DNA of 64,000 bases, taken from assembly GCF_951230165.1 (NCBI RefSeq), contig NZ_CATNVB010000008.1:1-64000 (forward strand), written 5' to 3'. Position 1 is the stretch's first letter; every line of letters begins with the position of its first letter. This stretch comes from Lentilactobacillus sp. Marseille-Q4993 (GTDB lineage Bacteria > Bacillota > Bacilli > Lactobacillales > Lactobacillaceae). Both the position numbers and the translations under genes were made by a program. Positions 33,732 to 42,196 of this stretch are shown one piece after another. Below the pieces are notes generated by a model. It saw only the letters and a list, made by a program, of their open reading frames with translations, was not told where the DNA came from and ran no database searches.

Positions 33732-33770
33732 TTGACCTATAAGTAGTTAGCGCTTAAACATAAGTAGTTA
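33732..33770 (+). promoter_or_regulatory. Direct repeat and possible promoter upstream of the betaine transporter
   Basis: The 11-mer ATAAGTAGTTA occurs twice (33739-33749 and 33760-33770), exactly 21 bp apart, that is two helical turns, so a protein could bind both on the same DNA face. TTGACC (33732-33737) with TAAACA 17 bp later lies within them; a second weak -10, TATCAT, is at 33813-33818. Osmoregulated betaine transporters of lactic acid bacteria are often controlled by a BusR-type repressor; no such gene is in this window. Confidence 0.55.
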
Positions 33771-33857
33771 TTTATTATAATCATTTGAATTTAAAATAGA
33801 TATTTGTTACGGTATCATAGTTAACTTTTTTTACTATAGAAATGTAAGGAGGAGCAC

Positions 33858-35057
33858 ATGACAAAAAAACTTCAAGTGCAAAATCTTACCAAGATATTTG
33901 GAAGACGAATTCCCCGAGCACAAGAATTGCTCAAAGAGGGAAAGAAAAAAGCAGAAATTCTCGAACAAACCGGTGCAACAGTTGGGGTCAGTGACGCTAG
34001 CTTTGATGTCGATGAGGGAGAGATTTTTGTTATTATGGGACTTTCCGGAAGTGGAAAGTCAACCATGATTAGAATGATCAACAGATTGATTGAGCCAACT
34101 TCGGGGTCAATCAAAATTGACGGTCAAGATTTGACACAATTAAGTAAAAAGGAATTATTAGACGTTAGACGGACTAAGATGAGTATGGTTTTCCAGGGAT
34201 TTGCCTTATTCCCAAACAGAAGTATTTTAGACAACACTGCTTATGGCTTGGAAATCAAGGGTGTTGATAGAGATACCCGCCGGAAAAAGGCTCATGATGC
34301 CCTTGAACTAGTTGGTCTTCATGGCTATGATAATCAATTACCCACTCAACTTTCTGGTGGGATGCAACAACGGGTTGGGTTGGCGAGAGCATTAGCTAAC
34401 GATTCTGAAATCCTGTTAATGGACGAAGCTTTCTCAGCTCTTGATCCATTAAACCGAAAAGACATGCAGGATGAACTTCTTGATTTACAGGAAAATCTGC
34501 ATAAAACAATCGTTTTTATTTCTCATGATTTGAACGAAGCCTTACGAATTGGTGACAGAATCATGATTATGAAAGACGGTGAAGTTATTCAGACTGGAAC
34601 GCCAGAAGAAATTTTGACTCAACCAGCTGATGAATACGTTGAACGATTCATTGAGGATGTTGATAGAACTAAGGTCCTTACCGCTGAAAATGTCATGATT
34701 CGACCAAACACTGTCAACATTGAAAAAGATGGTCCGCGGATTGCAATTCGCCGGATGCAGGAAAATGAAATTTCTTCAGTCTATGTTGTTAACAATAAAC
34801 GTGAGTTTGTTGGTTTAGTTGACGCTCGTCACGCCATGGACCTAATTAAAAAAGGTGAAAAGAAGCTGGATTCAATCGTTGAGACTGATATTCCAACTAC
34901 ATCTCCAGACACACCAATTACTGAAATTATGGATCAGATTTCAAGTACACCATTTCCATATGCGGTTGTTGATGATAATAATCATTTACTTGGAATCATT
35001 ATTAGAGGTGCTGTTCTTGGAGCAATTTCAGGAAACGAGGTGACTGTAGATGAATAA
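33858..35057 (+). CDS. gbuA: Glycine betaine ABC transporter ATP-binding protein
   Basis: This 399-aa ATPase powers uptake of glycine betaine or related osmoprotectants (OpuAA/GbuA/ProV type). It has the long N-terminal stretch LTKIFGRRIPRAQELLKEG, Walker A GLSGSGKSTMIRM, signature LSGGMQQRVGLARAL, Walker B ILLMDEAFSALD and two C-terminal CBS domains from about residue 275 that sense ionic strength or c-di-AMP in relatives. AAGGAGG precedes the ATG. It overlaps gbuB by 8 nt. Confidence 0.95.
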   Translation: MTKKLQVQNLTKIFGRRIPRAQELLKEGKKKAEILEQTGATVGVSDASFDVDEGEIFVIMGLSGSGKSTMIRMINRLIEPTSGSIKIDGQDLTQLSKKELLDVRRTKMSMVFQGFALFPNRSILDNTAYGLEIKGVDRDTRRKKAHDALELVGLHGYDNQLPTQLSGGMQQRVGLARALANDSEILLMDEAFSALDPLNRKDMQDELLDLQENLHKTIVFISHDLNEALRIGDRIMIMKDGEVIQTGTPEEILTQPADEYVERFIEDVDRTKVLTAENVMIRPNTVNIEKDGPRIAIRRMQENEISSVYVVNNKREFVGLVDARHAMDLIKKGEKKLDSIVETDIPTTSPDTPITEIMDQISSTPFPYAVVDDNNHLLGIIIRGAVLGAISGNEVTVDE

Positions 35058-35898
35058 CATTCCGCAAATACCAATTTCAAAATGGATTGATAGTTTGGTT
35101 GACTGGCTTGCTAGTTTTGAAGGATTTTTCAACGCCATTACCAACTTTATCGGTGGAATTATCGATGGCTTTCAATGGGTCTTTGACTTAATTCCAGCTT
35201 GGCTGTTCATTATCTTAACGGTCGCCCTAACTTACTGGGTAACCAGAAAAATGAAGCACTGGCCATTGATCACGTTTGAAATTCTGGGCCTGCTTTACGT
35301 GTGGAACCAAGGATTTTGGCGCGATATGACTCAAACCCTAACTTTGGTGTTGACCTCAAGTATTATTGCGTTAGTCGTTGGAGTTCCACTAGGAATTTTG
35401 ATGGCAAAATCTGATATCTTCAGGACTATTAACATGCCAATCCTGGACTTCATGCAGACCATGCCCGCTTTCGTTTATTTAATTCCAGCCGTTGCTTTCT
35501 TCGGTATTGGAATGGTTCCTGGGGTAATCGCCTCAGTTATCTTCGCAATGCCACCAACAGTTCGGATGACAAACTTAGGAATCCGCCAAGTACCAACTGA
35601 TTTGATTGAAGCTGCTGACTCATATGGGTCGACTTCTTGGCAAAAACTGATTAAGGTTCAGTTACCGTTAGCTAAGTCAACCTTGATGGCAGGGGTTAAC
35701 CAAAGCTTGATGCTTTCCCTTTCTATGGTTGTTATTGCGTCAATGATTGGTGCAATGGGATTAGGAAACAAGGTCTACTTTGCTGTTGGTAGAAACGATG
35801 CTGGTGGCGGTTTTGCTGCCGGATTAGCAATCGTTATTTTGGCAATTATCCTTGATCGGGTTACTCAAGCACTGAATAAAGACAAAACAAAGTCGTAA
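35050..35898 (+). CDS. gbuB: Glycine betaine ABC transporter permease
   Basis: This 282-aa membrane protein forms the channel (OpuAB/GbuB/ProW type). It has about seven to eight hydrophobic segments and the permease loop EAADSYGSTSWQKLIKVQLP (EAA motif) that contacts the ATPase. In several lactic acid bacteria the permease is fused to the binding domain; here the binding protein is a separate gene 13 nt downstream, as in Listeria Gbu. Confidence 0.95.
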   Translation: MNNIPQIPISKWIDSLVDWLASFEGFFNAITNFIGGIIDGFQWVFDLIPAWLFIILTVALTYWVTRKMKHWPLITFEILGLLYVWNQGFWRDMTQTLTLVLTSSIIALVVGVPLGILMAKSDIFRTINMPILDFMQTMPAFVYLIPAVAFFGIGMVPGVIASVIFAMPPTVRMTNLGIRQVPTDLIEAADSYGSTSWQKLIKVQLPLAKSTLMAGVNQSLMLSLSMVVIASMIGAMGLGNKVYFAVGRNDAGGGFAAGLAIVILAIILDRVTQALNKDKTKS

Positions 35899-35911
35899 GG
35901 AGGGGATCGTT

Positions 35912-36814
35912 ATTTTAAAGAAGATCGCTAAATTATTGGCATTTGTTGGTGTAATAAGTTTTGTAGTAGTTTTGGCTGGCTGCACTTCTCAAGTTGCTAA
36001 GTACAATCCAAAGGAATCCGTTGGGAAACAAGTAGATTATACGATCACTGGTATTGATGCCGGTGCTGGTGAGATGGCTACTACCCAAAAGGCACTTAAA
36101 GTCTATGGGTTGGAACAGCATAAATGGCAGTTACAGGCCAGTTCAACGGCTGCAATGACCAGTACACTAGACAAGAAGTACAAGAAGAAGCAACCAATCG
36201 TGGTTACTGGCTGGCAACCCCATTGGATGTTCACTAAGTATAAGTTGAAATTCTTAAAGGATCCTAAAAACGTCTATGGTAGTTCAGAAAACATCATGAC
36301 GATTGCTCGTAAGGGACTAAAGAAGGACAAGCCAGAAGCTTACCAAATGCTATCTCGGTTCAAATGGACTCCAAAGCAGATGTCCTCCGTTATGATTAAG
36401 GTTAATAACGGAATGGCTCCTGAAAAGGCAGCTAAACAGTGGATCAAGGCTAATAAGAAGCAAGTTGATAGCTGGACTAAGGGAATCAAGCATGTTAAGA
36501 ATGTACCGTTTAAGATGACTTACGTTGCCTGGGATTCAGAAATTGCTTCTAACAATGTTGTTGCTCAAGTGTTGAAGTCGCTCGGATATAAAGTCACGAT
36601 TCAGGCGATGGAAATGCAACCAATGTGGGCATCAGTTGCAACCAATGCTGCTGACGCTATGGTAAGTGCTTGGCTTCCAAACACGGCCAAAACTTATTAC
36701 GAAGATTATAAGAGCAAAATCGACGTTGTGGGTACCAACCTTAAAGGTGCCAAAGTTGGGCTCGCAGTGCCAACCTATATGACTACGGTTAATTCGATTG
36801 AAGATTTAAAATAG
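35912..36814 (+). CDS. gbuC: Glycine betaine-binding lipoprotein, AUU start
   Basis: This 300-aa lipoprotein captures betaine for the transporter. Read from ATT at 35912 it starts (M)LKKIAKLLAFVGVISFVVV followed by the lipobox LAGC, a normal signal peptide. AGGAGG (35898-35903) is 8 nt before the ATT. The only alternative in frame, TTG 35936, has no ribosome binding site and gives a signal peptide without the positive N-terminus. The binding domain includes tryptophans such as in WQPHWMF and WDSE that would line an aromatic cage. Confidence 0.88.
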   Translation: MLKKIAKLLAFVGVISFVVVLAGCTSQVAKYNPKESVGKQVDYTITGIDAGAGEMATTQKALKVYGLEQHKWQLQASSTAAMTSTLDKKYKKKQPIVVTGWQPHWMFTKYKLKFLKDPKNVYGSSENIMTIARKGLKKDKPEAYQMLSRFKWTPKQMSSVMIKVNNGMAPEKAAKQWIKANKKQVDSWTKGIKHVKNVPFKMTYVAWDSEIASNNVVAQVLKSLGYKVTIQAMEMQPMWASVATNAADAMVSAWLPNTAKTYYEDYKSKIDVVGTNLKGAKVGLAVPTYMTTVNSIEDLK

Positions 36815-36843
36815 CTCAATAGAAAAATATTAACTTTAATAGT

Positions 36844-36893
36844 AGAAGCTGATCTTGATTAGAAGCATTAAGTCAAGTTCGGCTTCTTTTTTC
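36844..36893 (+). terminator. Terminator of the betaine transporter operon
   Basis: AGAAGCTGATCTTGA pairs with TCAAGTTCGGCTTCT over 15 positions with one wobble and one mismatch, followed by six Ts. Confidence 0.88.
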
Positions 36894-36928
36894 AGTCTCT
36901 GTGTCGCGATGATAGTGAATATTTGAGC

Positions 36929-36965
36929 AAACGTGAACATTTTTTCAACTAAAACGTTTACATTT
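36929..36965. promoter_or_regulatory. Tandem operator of the deo operon (DeoR or CcpA candidate)
   Basis: AAACGTGAACATTT (36929-36942) and AAACGTTTACATTT (36952-36965) match at 12 of 14 positions with a 23-bp period. The second overlaps the -35 element. Each, read on the - strand, also fits 13 of 15 positions of the catabolite-responsive element consensus. DeoR, encoded in the operon, and CcpA are the candidate ligands. Confidence 0.55.
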
Positions 36966-36985
36966 GTTCGCTGATTCGGTAAAAT
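36957..36985 (+). promoter_or_regulatory. Promoter of the deo operon
   Basis: TTTACA (36957-36962) and TAAAAT (36980-36985) are 17 bp apart, a good housekeeping promoter 36 nt before deoC, overlapped by the tandem repeat above. Confidence 0.7.
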
Positions 36986-37020
36986 GAACTTGTAAATAAA
37001 TGAAAGGGGTTACATTTACT

Positions 37021-37683
37021 ATGACACTTACTACTGAGGAACTCGCAAAATATTTGGATCACACTAATTTAAAACCTGATGCTACTGAGGAAGACATCAT
37101 TAATACTTGTAAGGAAGCGGTCAAATACAATACTGCATCCGTATGTGTTAACTCTCACTGGATTCCGTTGGTCACTGAACAATTAAAAGGCTCAACAGTC
37201 AATCCAATCACGGTAGTTGGTTTTCCGCTAGGGGAAACAAATACTGCAACAAAGGTATTTGAAGCGAAAACTTCTATTGATGAGGGTGCCGAAGAAGTTG
37301 ATATGGTTCTTAATATCGGGGAATTAATTGGAAACAATATCGATTTTGTAACTAAGGACATTAAGGAAGTGGCTGAAGCCGTTCATGAAAAGGGTAAATT
37401 ACTTAAAGTTATTTTGGAAACTTCATACCTTAATGATGATCAAATCGTTGCCGGCTGTGAAGCATCTGAAAAAGCTGGTGCTGATTACGTTAAGACATCA
37501 ACTGGATTTTCTTCAGCAGGGGCACAATTAGATGATGTAGCTCTCATGAGAAAGACAGTTGGGGACAGACTTGGCGTTAAGGCATCTGGCGGTATTCATT
37601 CTCGTGAAGAAGCCCTTGCAATGATTGATGCTGGTGCGAGTCGACTTGGAGTTAGTGCCACAGTTAAAATTCTTTCGGATTAA
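37021..37683 (+). CDS. deoC: Deoxyribose-phosphate aldolase
   Basis: DeoC (220 aa) splits 2-deoxyribose 5-phosphate into acetaldehyde and glyceraldehyde 3-phosphate. Class I aldolase motifs are LAKYLDHTNLKPDATEEDI, EVDMVLNIGELIGN, the Schiff-base lysine region ADYVKTSTGFSSAGA and VKASGGIHSREEAL. ATG 37021 has AAAGGGG upstream; the in-frame ATG at 37000 lies on that site and is rejected. First gene of the deo operon. Confidence 0.97.
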   Translation: MTLTTEELAKYLDHTNLKPDATEEDIINTCKEAVKYNTASVCVNSHWIPLVTEQLKGSTVNPITVVGFPLGETNTATKVFEAKTSIDEGAEEVDMVLNIGELIGNNIDFVTKDIKEVAEAVHEKGKLLKVILETSYLNDDQIVAGCEASEKAGADYVKTSTGFSSAGAQLDDVALMRKTVGDRLGVKASGGIHSREEALAMIDAGASRLGVSATVKILSD

Positions 37684-37707
37684 CAATGTTTTCTAGGGGG
37701 CAAAATT

Positions 37708-38904
37708 ATGAGTTACAAAAAGTATAAACGAATCTTTGGAATCGTTCTTGATTCCGTTGGAACTGGAAATGCTGCCGACGCAGATAAATACGGGGATGTT
37801 GGCTCAGATACGCTTGGCCACGTTGGTGAAGCGTATGAAGGAAAACTCAGGATACCTAACCTACAAAAATTAGGCATTTCTAATCTCAGAGAAGATGCAA
37901 TTCCTGGAGTGGATAAAGTTGATAAACCACTCGGCTACTATGGCAAGATGAAAGAAATTTCAGCTGGTAAGGATAGTATGGATGGCCACTGGGAAATGAT
38001 GGGATTACCAGTAAAAAAGGCTTTGGACACATTTCCAAATGGCTTTCCAGATGACATTATCAAAAAGTTAGAGGCCTTTTCTGGTCGTCACGTTATTGGT
38101 AATCGGCCAGAGTCAGGGACTAAAATTATCGCTGAATTAGGCGAACAACAAATGAAAACTGGGGACTTGATTGTTTATACATCTGGTGATTCAGTTTTGC
38201 AGATTGCTGCCCATGAGGACGTAATTCCGCTAGAAGAACTGTACAAAATCTGTGAGTATGCTCGCTCAATCGTAAACGGTCCAGAATACATGATTGGTCG
38301 AATTATCGCCCGACCATATGTTGGTCCTGATAAGGATAACTTCACTAGAACCGCTAATCGACATGACTTCACTTTGGAGCCAACAGGCGAAACTGATTTA
38401 GATAGATTGAGTAACGCAGGAGTTCACACAGTTGGAATTGGTAAAATCAATGATATTTTCTCTGGCCATGGAATTGATGAAGGTTACCATAATGAAAGCA
38501 ATATGGATGGAATGGACCATGTTGACCACGTTATGGCAGAGGACTTTGAAGGCTTTTGCTTTACAAATTTAGTTGATTTTGATGCTATGTATGGGCATAG
38601 AAGAAATCCAATTGGATTTGGTCAAGCGTTGATGGACTTTGACCAACGACTTGAAAAAGTATTGGCAAACCTTAAGGATGACGATTTGTTATTAATTACT
38701 GCTGATCACGGAAACGATCCTGGGTTCAAAGGAACTGATCATACTCGGGAGAACGTGCCAGTGATTGCTTATTCACCTTCGATGGTTGATAGCAATAGTT
38801 TGGGACTTAGAGACACATTCTCTGATTTCGGGGCAACTGTAATTGATAACTTTAACGTTGACGCTAATGGTGTTGGTAAGAGTTTTCTTGCTGACCTTAA
38901 GTAA
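37708..38904 (+). CDS. deoB: Phosphopentomutase
   Basis: DeoB (398 aa) moves phosphate between C1 and C5 of (deoxy)ribose, feeding DeoC. It belongs to the alkaline phosphatase superfamily: the metal-site regions are [39 protein letters not shown] and [19 protein letters not shown]. It lies 24 nt after deoC and 12 nt before deoD. Confidence 0.97.
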   Translation: MSYKKYKRIFGIVLDSVGTGNAADADKYGDVGSDTLGHVGEAYEGKLRIPNLQKLGISNLREDAIPGVDKVDKPLGYYGKMKEISAGKDSMDGHWEMMGLPVKKALDTFPNGFPDDIIKKLEAFSGRHVIGNRPESGTKIIAELGEQQMKTGDLIVYTSGDSVLQIAAHEDVIPLEELYKICEYARSIVNGPEYMIGRIIARPYVGPDKDNFTRTANRHDFTLEPTGETDLDRLSNAGVHTVGIGKINDIFSGHGIDEGYHNESNMDGMDHVDHVMAEDFEGFCFTNLVDFDAMYGHRRNPIGFGQALMDFDQRLEKVLANLKDDDLLLITADHGNDPGFKGTDHTRENVPVIAYSPSMVDSNSLGLRDTFSDFGATVIDNFNVDANGVGKSFLADLK

Positions 38905-38916
38905 GAGGGGGATTTT

Positions 38917-39630
38917 ATGAGTACACATATTGGTGCAAATAAGGGTGATATTGCCGAAACGGTCTTAATGCCAGGCGACCCATTACGGGCAAAATTTATT
39001 GCTGAAAACTACTTGGAAGATGTTGTTCAATACAGTGATGTTAGGAATATGTTTGGATTTACTGGAACCTATAAGGGCAAAAAAATCTCCGTTCAGGGTT
39101 CTGGAATGGGAATCCCATCACTCGCAATTTATACTACTGAGTTGATCAAAGAATACGGAGTTAAGACGATTTATCGGGTTGGTAGTTGTGGCGGAATGAG
39201 CCCAGACGTTCATATGAAAGATGTTATTTTAGGCCAAGCGGGCACAACGGATTCATCAATTATCGCTAATACGTTTGGCTCTGGGATGTACTATTCTCCA
39301 ATCGCTGATTTTGGGTTACTAGACTCTGCTTACCACACTGCGGAAGAAATGGGAATTTCCACCAAGGTAGGTAATATTTTTGCGGCTGATCGATTCTATA
39401 ATGATGAGATTGACATGCAAAAATTGATTGACTACGGAGTGTTGGCAACCGAAATGGAAACTAGCGGCCTGTACTTACTTGCTGCTAAACACCACATCAG
39501 GGCACTGACTATTTTGACCGTGTCTGATCACTTATTGACAGGTGAGGCAATGTCGGCGAAGGACAGAGAGACTTCGTTTGATGAAATGATTCGGTTAGCC
39601 CTTAACACAGCGGTAAAAAACATTAAATAA
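38917..39630 (+). CDS. deoD: Purine-nucleoside phosphorylase DeoD
   Basis: DeoD (237 aa) releases purine bases from (deoxy)ribonucleosides with phosphate, producing (deoxy)ribose 1-phosphate. It is the small hexameric type: VLMPGDPLRAKFIAENYLED, TGTYKGKKISVQGSGMGIPS, YRVGSCGGM and ATEMETSGLYLLAA. GAGGGGG precedes the ATG. The regulator gene follows after 17 nt. Confidence 0.97.
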   Translation: MSTHIGANKGDIAETVLMPGDPLRAKFIAENYLEDVVQYSDVRNMFGFTGTYKGKKISVQGSGMGIPSLAIYTTELIKEYGVKTIYRVGSCGGMSPDVHMKDVILGQAGTTDSSIIANTFGSGMYYSPIADFGLLDSAYHTAEEMGISTKVGNIFAADRFYNDEIDMQKLIDYGVLATEMETSGLYLLAAKHHIRALTILTVSDHLLTGEAMSAKDRETSFDEMIRLALNTAVKNIK

Positions 39631-39647
39631 TAAATGAGGTGGCCGGG

Positions 39648-40595
39648 ATGGCAATCGGAAATGACGTTGAAAAACTAAAGCAGAGCTTGCGAGTCGCTGA
39701 GCTGTATTATTCAGAAAATTATAGCCAGCAGGAAATCGCAAAGACTCTAGGAATTTCACGGCCGACTGTTTCTCGGCTTCTTCAATATGCCAAGGATGAA
39801 GGGCTAGTCAGAATTCAAATAGTAAATCCAATCGTTGATTCTCAAGTGCTGGCTGATCAGTTAAGCGAAAAGTATGACATTGAGGTTCACGTTGTTCCCA
39901 GTAATTATGGTGGGCAGACAACGGCAATAAGAAGCGTTGGCAAGTTTGCTGCAGATTACTTAGCTCGGATCGTCAAACCCGGGGACACGATTGGAATTGG
40001 CTGGGGGAATACAATCCACGCATTGACTGAATCCATGGAACCTCAAAATGTTTCTGGCGTTCAGGTGGTTCAGCTAAAAGGAAGCGTTAGTTATTCCAGT
40101 GAGAAAACTTACGCATACGAGAGTGCAAATGAACTAGCAAGTGCTTATGGCGTAGTACCAGAATATTTACCCCTGCCAGTGATATTTGATAATGATGTAA
40201 CCAAACAAATGGTTGAAAAAGACAGGTACATTAAGCACATTTTAGAGCTTGGCAAACGAGCTAACGTTGCGTTGTTCACAGTTGGCACCGTCAGATCTGA
40301 AGCGTTGATTTTTCAACTAGGGTATTTTGACCATGACGAAATTGAAAGATTGCAGCAGTCAGCTGTCGGGGATATTGTTTCCAGATTTATTGATAAGAAC
40401 GGTCAGGTTGTTGATTCGGGAATTGATGCTAGGACGATTGGAATTGAGCTTGAAGATTTACGAAAAAAGGAACACGCTGTGTTGATTGCAAGTGGTAATC
40501 AAAAAGCAGCTGGAGTTCATGCGGCTATGACAGCTAAGTACGCCAATTGTGCGATTATTGACCAGAGCTTGGCTCAAGTGATATTAGATTATTAA
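39648..40595 (+). CDS. deoR: SorC-family deoxyribonucleoside regulator DeoR
   Basis: This 315-aa repressor is of the SorC type seen in Bacillus DeoR, which responds to deoxyribose 5-phosphate. The N-terminal helix-turn-helix is QQEIAKTLGISRPTVSRLLQ; the C-terminal sugar-phosphate domain shows GDTIGIGWGNTIHALTE and NVALFTVGTV. Location inside the deo operon suggests autoregulation through the repeats at 36929-36965. ATG 39648 has GAGGT at 7 nt; an upstream GTG (39639) is part of the binding site. Confidence 0.92.
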   Translation: MAIGNDVEKLKQSLRVAELYYSENYSQQEIAKTLGISRPTVSRLLQYAKDEGLVRIQIVNPIVDSQVLADQLSEKYDIEVHVVPSNYGGQTTAIRSVGKFAADYLARIVKPGDTIGIGWGNTIHALTESMEPQNVSGVQVVQLKGSVSYSSEKTYAYESANELASAYGVVPEYLPLPVIFDNDVTKQMVEKDRYIKHILELGKRANVALFTVGTVRSEALIFQLGYFDHDEIERLQQSAVGDIVSRFIDKNGQVVDSGIDARTIGIELEDLRKKEHAVLIASGNQKAAGVHAAMTAKYANCAIIDQSLAQVILDY

Positions 40596-40628
40596 CAAGA
40601 TACCAATAGGATAGGGGAAGTGATCCGA

Positions 40629-41930
40629 ATGAGAATGGTAGATATAATTCATGCAAAGCGGTCCGGGGAAGAATTGACCGACGAGCAGATTCAATTTTTT
40701 GTTGATGGGGTAGTTGATGGTAGTATTCCTGATTACCAAACTAGTGCGCTGTTGATGGCTATTTACTTTCAGGGGATGACCGAGAGAGAACAGTCAACAT
40801 TGACTATGAAAATGATGGAATCAGGGGACCATCTTGATTTGAGTGGAATTCCAGGCGTTAAGCTTGATAAGCATTCAACTGGTGGAGTTGGTGATAAAGT
40901 CAGCATTCCACTTGCCGCCGTGGTTGGTTCATTAGGAATTCCAGTGCCAATGATTTCCGGTAGGGGCTTAGGTCACACTGGTGGAACTCTTGATAAACTT
41001 GAGGCAATTCCTGGTTACCAAGTGGAAATTTCTGAACAGGAATTCATAAATCAAGTTAAGAAGGAAAAATGTGCAATCATTGGTGCGACCGGAAATATTG
41101 CACCAGCAGACAAAAAGATTTACGCATTAAGGGATGTAACTGACACGGTTGACTCAATTCCGTTGATTGCTGGATCGATAATGAGTAAGAAAATTGCTTC
41201 CGGGACCGATGCCCTAATTATTGATGTTAAAACCGGAGCTGGAGCATTCATGAAGACGCTCGATGATTCTAGAAATTTGGCTAAGGCATTGGTTGGAATC
41301 GGCAAAGGGGTTGGCATGCAGTGCATGGCGATGATTACTGACATGAACCAACCTCTAGGTAATGCGATTGGAAATGCCTTGGAAATCAAGGAATCAATTG
41401 AATTACTTAGGGGCGAGGGACCAGCTGACCTTGAAGAATTGACCACGACCATTGGTGGTTATATGGCCAAAATGGGCGGTAAGGCTTCAACTGTTGAAGA
41501 AGGAAAACAGCTTTGTGAGGCATCTCTTCATGACGGTTCTGCATTAGCAACCTTTAGGGGAATGATTGAGGCCCAAGGTGGCGATGGTAATGTTGTTGAT
41601 GATCCGGATGGTGTAATGCCCCAAGCTAAATATAAGATTGAATTTCCAGCCTCAAAAGCTGGGGTGATTTCAAAAATTGTTGCTGATGAAGTGGGTGTCG
41701 CAAGTATGCTCCTTGGTGGCGGTCGGCAAAAAGCAGATGATAAACTAGATTATGCCGTTGGAATTGTTCTCCACAAAAAGATTGGGGATAAGGTTGATGC
41801 CGGTGAATCATTATTAACGATTTACAGTAATCGTGAAGACGTTGATGACATCAAGAAAATTTTAGCAACTAATATCGAAATCTCTGAATCTGCTAAACCA
41901 ATGAAATTAATTTATGAAACAATTGAATAG
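40629..41930 (+). CDS. pdp: Pyrimidine-nucleoside phosphorylase
   Basis: Pdp (433 aa) cleaves thymidine, uridine and deoxyuridine with phosphate. Features are MRMVDIIHAKRSGEELTDEQ, the signature LDKHSTGGVGDKVSIPLAAV, SGRGLGHTGGTLDKLE and DVKTGAGAFM. The ATG at 40629 follows AGGGGA at 10 nt; a GTG at 40620 would add three residues unlike family members. It ends the deo operon before a terminator. Confidence 0.96.
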   Translation: MRMVDIIHAKRSGEELTDEQIQFFVDGVVDGSIPDYQTSALLMAIYFQGMTEREQSTLTMKMMESGDHLDLSGIPGVKLDKHSTGGVGDKVSIPLAAVVGSLGIPVPMISGRGLGHTGGTLDKLEAIPGYQVEISEQEFINQVKKEKCAIIGATGNIAPADKKIYALRDVTDTVDSIPLIAGSIMSKKIASGTDALIIDVKTGAGAFMKTLDDSRNLAKALVGIGKGVGMQCMAMITDMNQPLGNAIGNALEIKESIELLRGEGPADLEELTTTIGGYMAKMGGKASTVEEGKQLCEASLHDGSALATFRGMIEAQGGDGNVVDDPDGVMPQAKYKIEFPASKAGVISKIVADEVGVASMLLGGGRQKADDKLDYAVGIVLHKKIGDKVDAGESLLTIYSNREDVDDIKKILATNIEISESAKPMKLIYETIE

Positions 41931-41945
41931 ATTGATATAACTAGG

Positions 41946-41972
41946 GTGGCAACTTGTTTTGCCACTTTTTTT
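41946..41972 (+). terminator. Terminator of the deo operon
   Basis: GTGGCAA (41946-41952) pairs with TTGCCAC (41959-41965) around a 6-nt loop and is followed by seven Ts. Confidence 0.9.
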
Positions 41973-42066
41973 AGTGGTTTGAAAAACTTTTTTATTGATT
42001 CATAATACCTAGCAACTTCACGCGGGGTAAAGGGTTTAGCTGATGCTATCAAAAATTCACAAAAAA

Positions 42067-42087
42067 TTAGTTTGATATTCAAACTAA
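42067..42087. promoter_or_regulatory. FabT box 1
   Basis: Perfect 9-bp arms, TTAGTTTGA and TCAAACTAA, flank a 3-bp centre. This is the form of operator recognised by the MarR-type fatty acid repressor FabT, which is encoded as second gene of this operon. The box covers the -35 element. Confidence 0.85.
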
Positions 42088-42100
42088 TTTATATTATCAT
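42072..42100 (+). promoter_or_regulatory. Promoter of the fab-acc operon
   Basis: TTGATA (42072-42077), inside FabT box 1, and TATCAT (42095-42100) are 17 bp apart. Transcription would start near 42107, upstream of the second FabT box. Confidence 0.65.
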
Positions 42101-42136
42101 TGCTGTTGTCCGATACGGGCCTTTATTTTTACCAGA

Positions 42137-42157
42137 ATAGTTCGAAAATCAAACTAT
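42137..42157. promoter_or_regulatory. FabT box 2
   Basis: Arms ATAGTTCGA and TCAAACTAT match at 8 of 9 positions around AAA. The palindrome extends outward to ACCA/TGGT. It lies about 70 bp downstream of box 1, in the leader, so FabT may block elongation or bind both sites together. Confidence 0.75.
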
Positions 42158-42196
42158 TTTGGTCTTAATAAATTTTATCTTTAAGGAGAACCATAA

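Noticed and set aside
36987-37020. deoC start at ATG 37000
   Set aside because: This ATG abuts and partly precedes the AAAGGGG ribosome binding site that serves ATG 37021.
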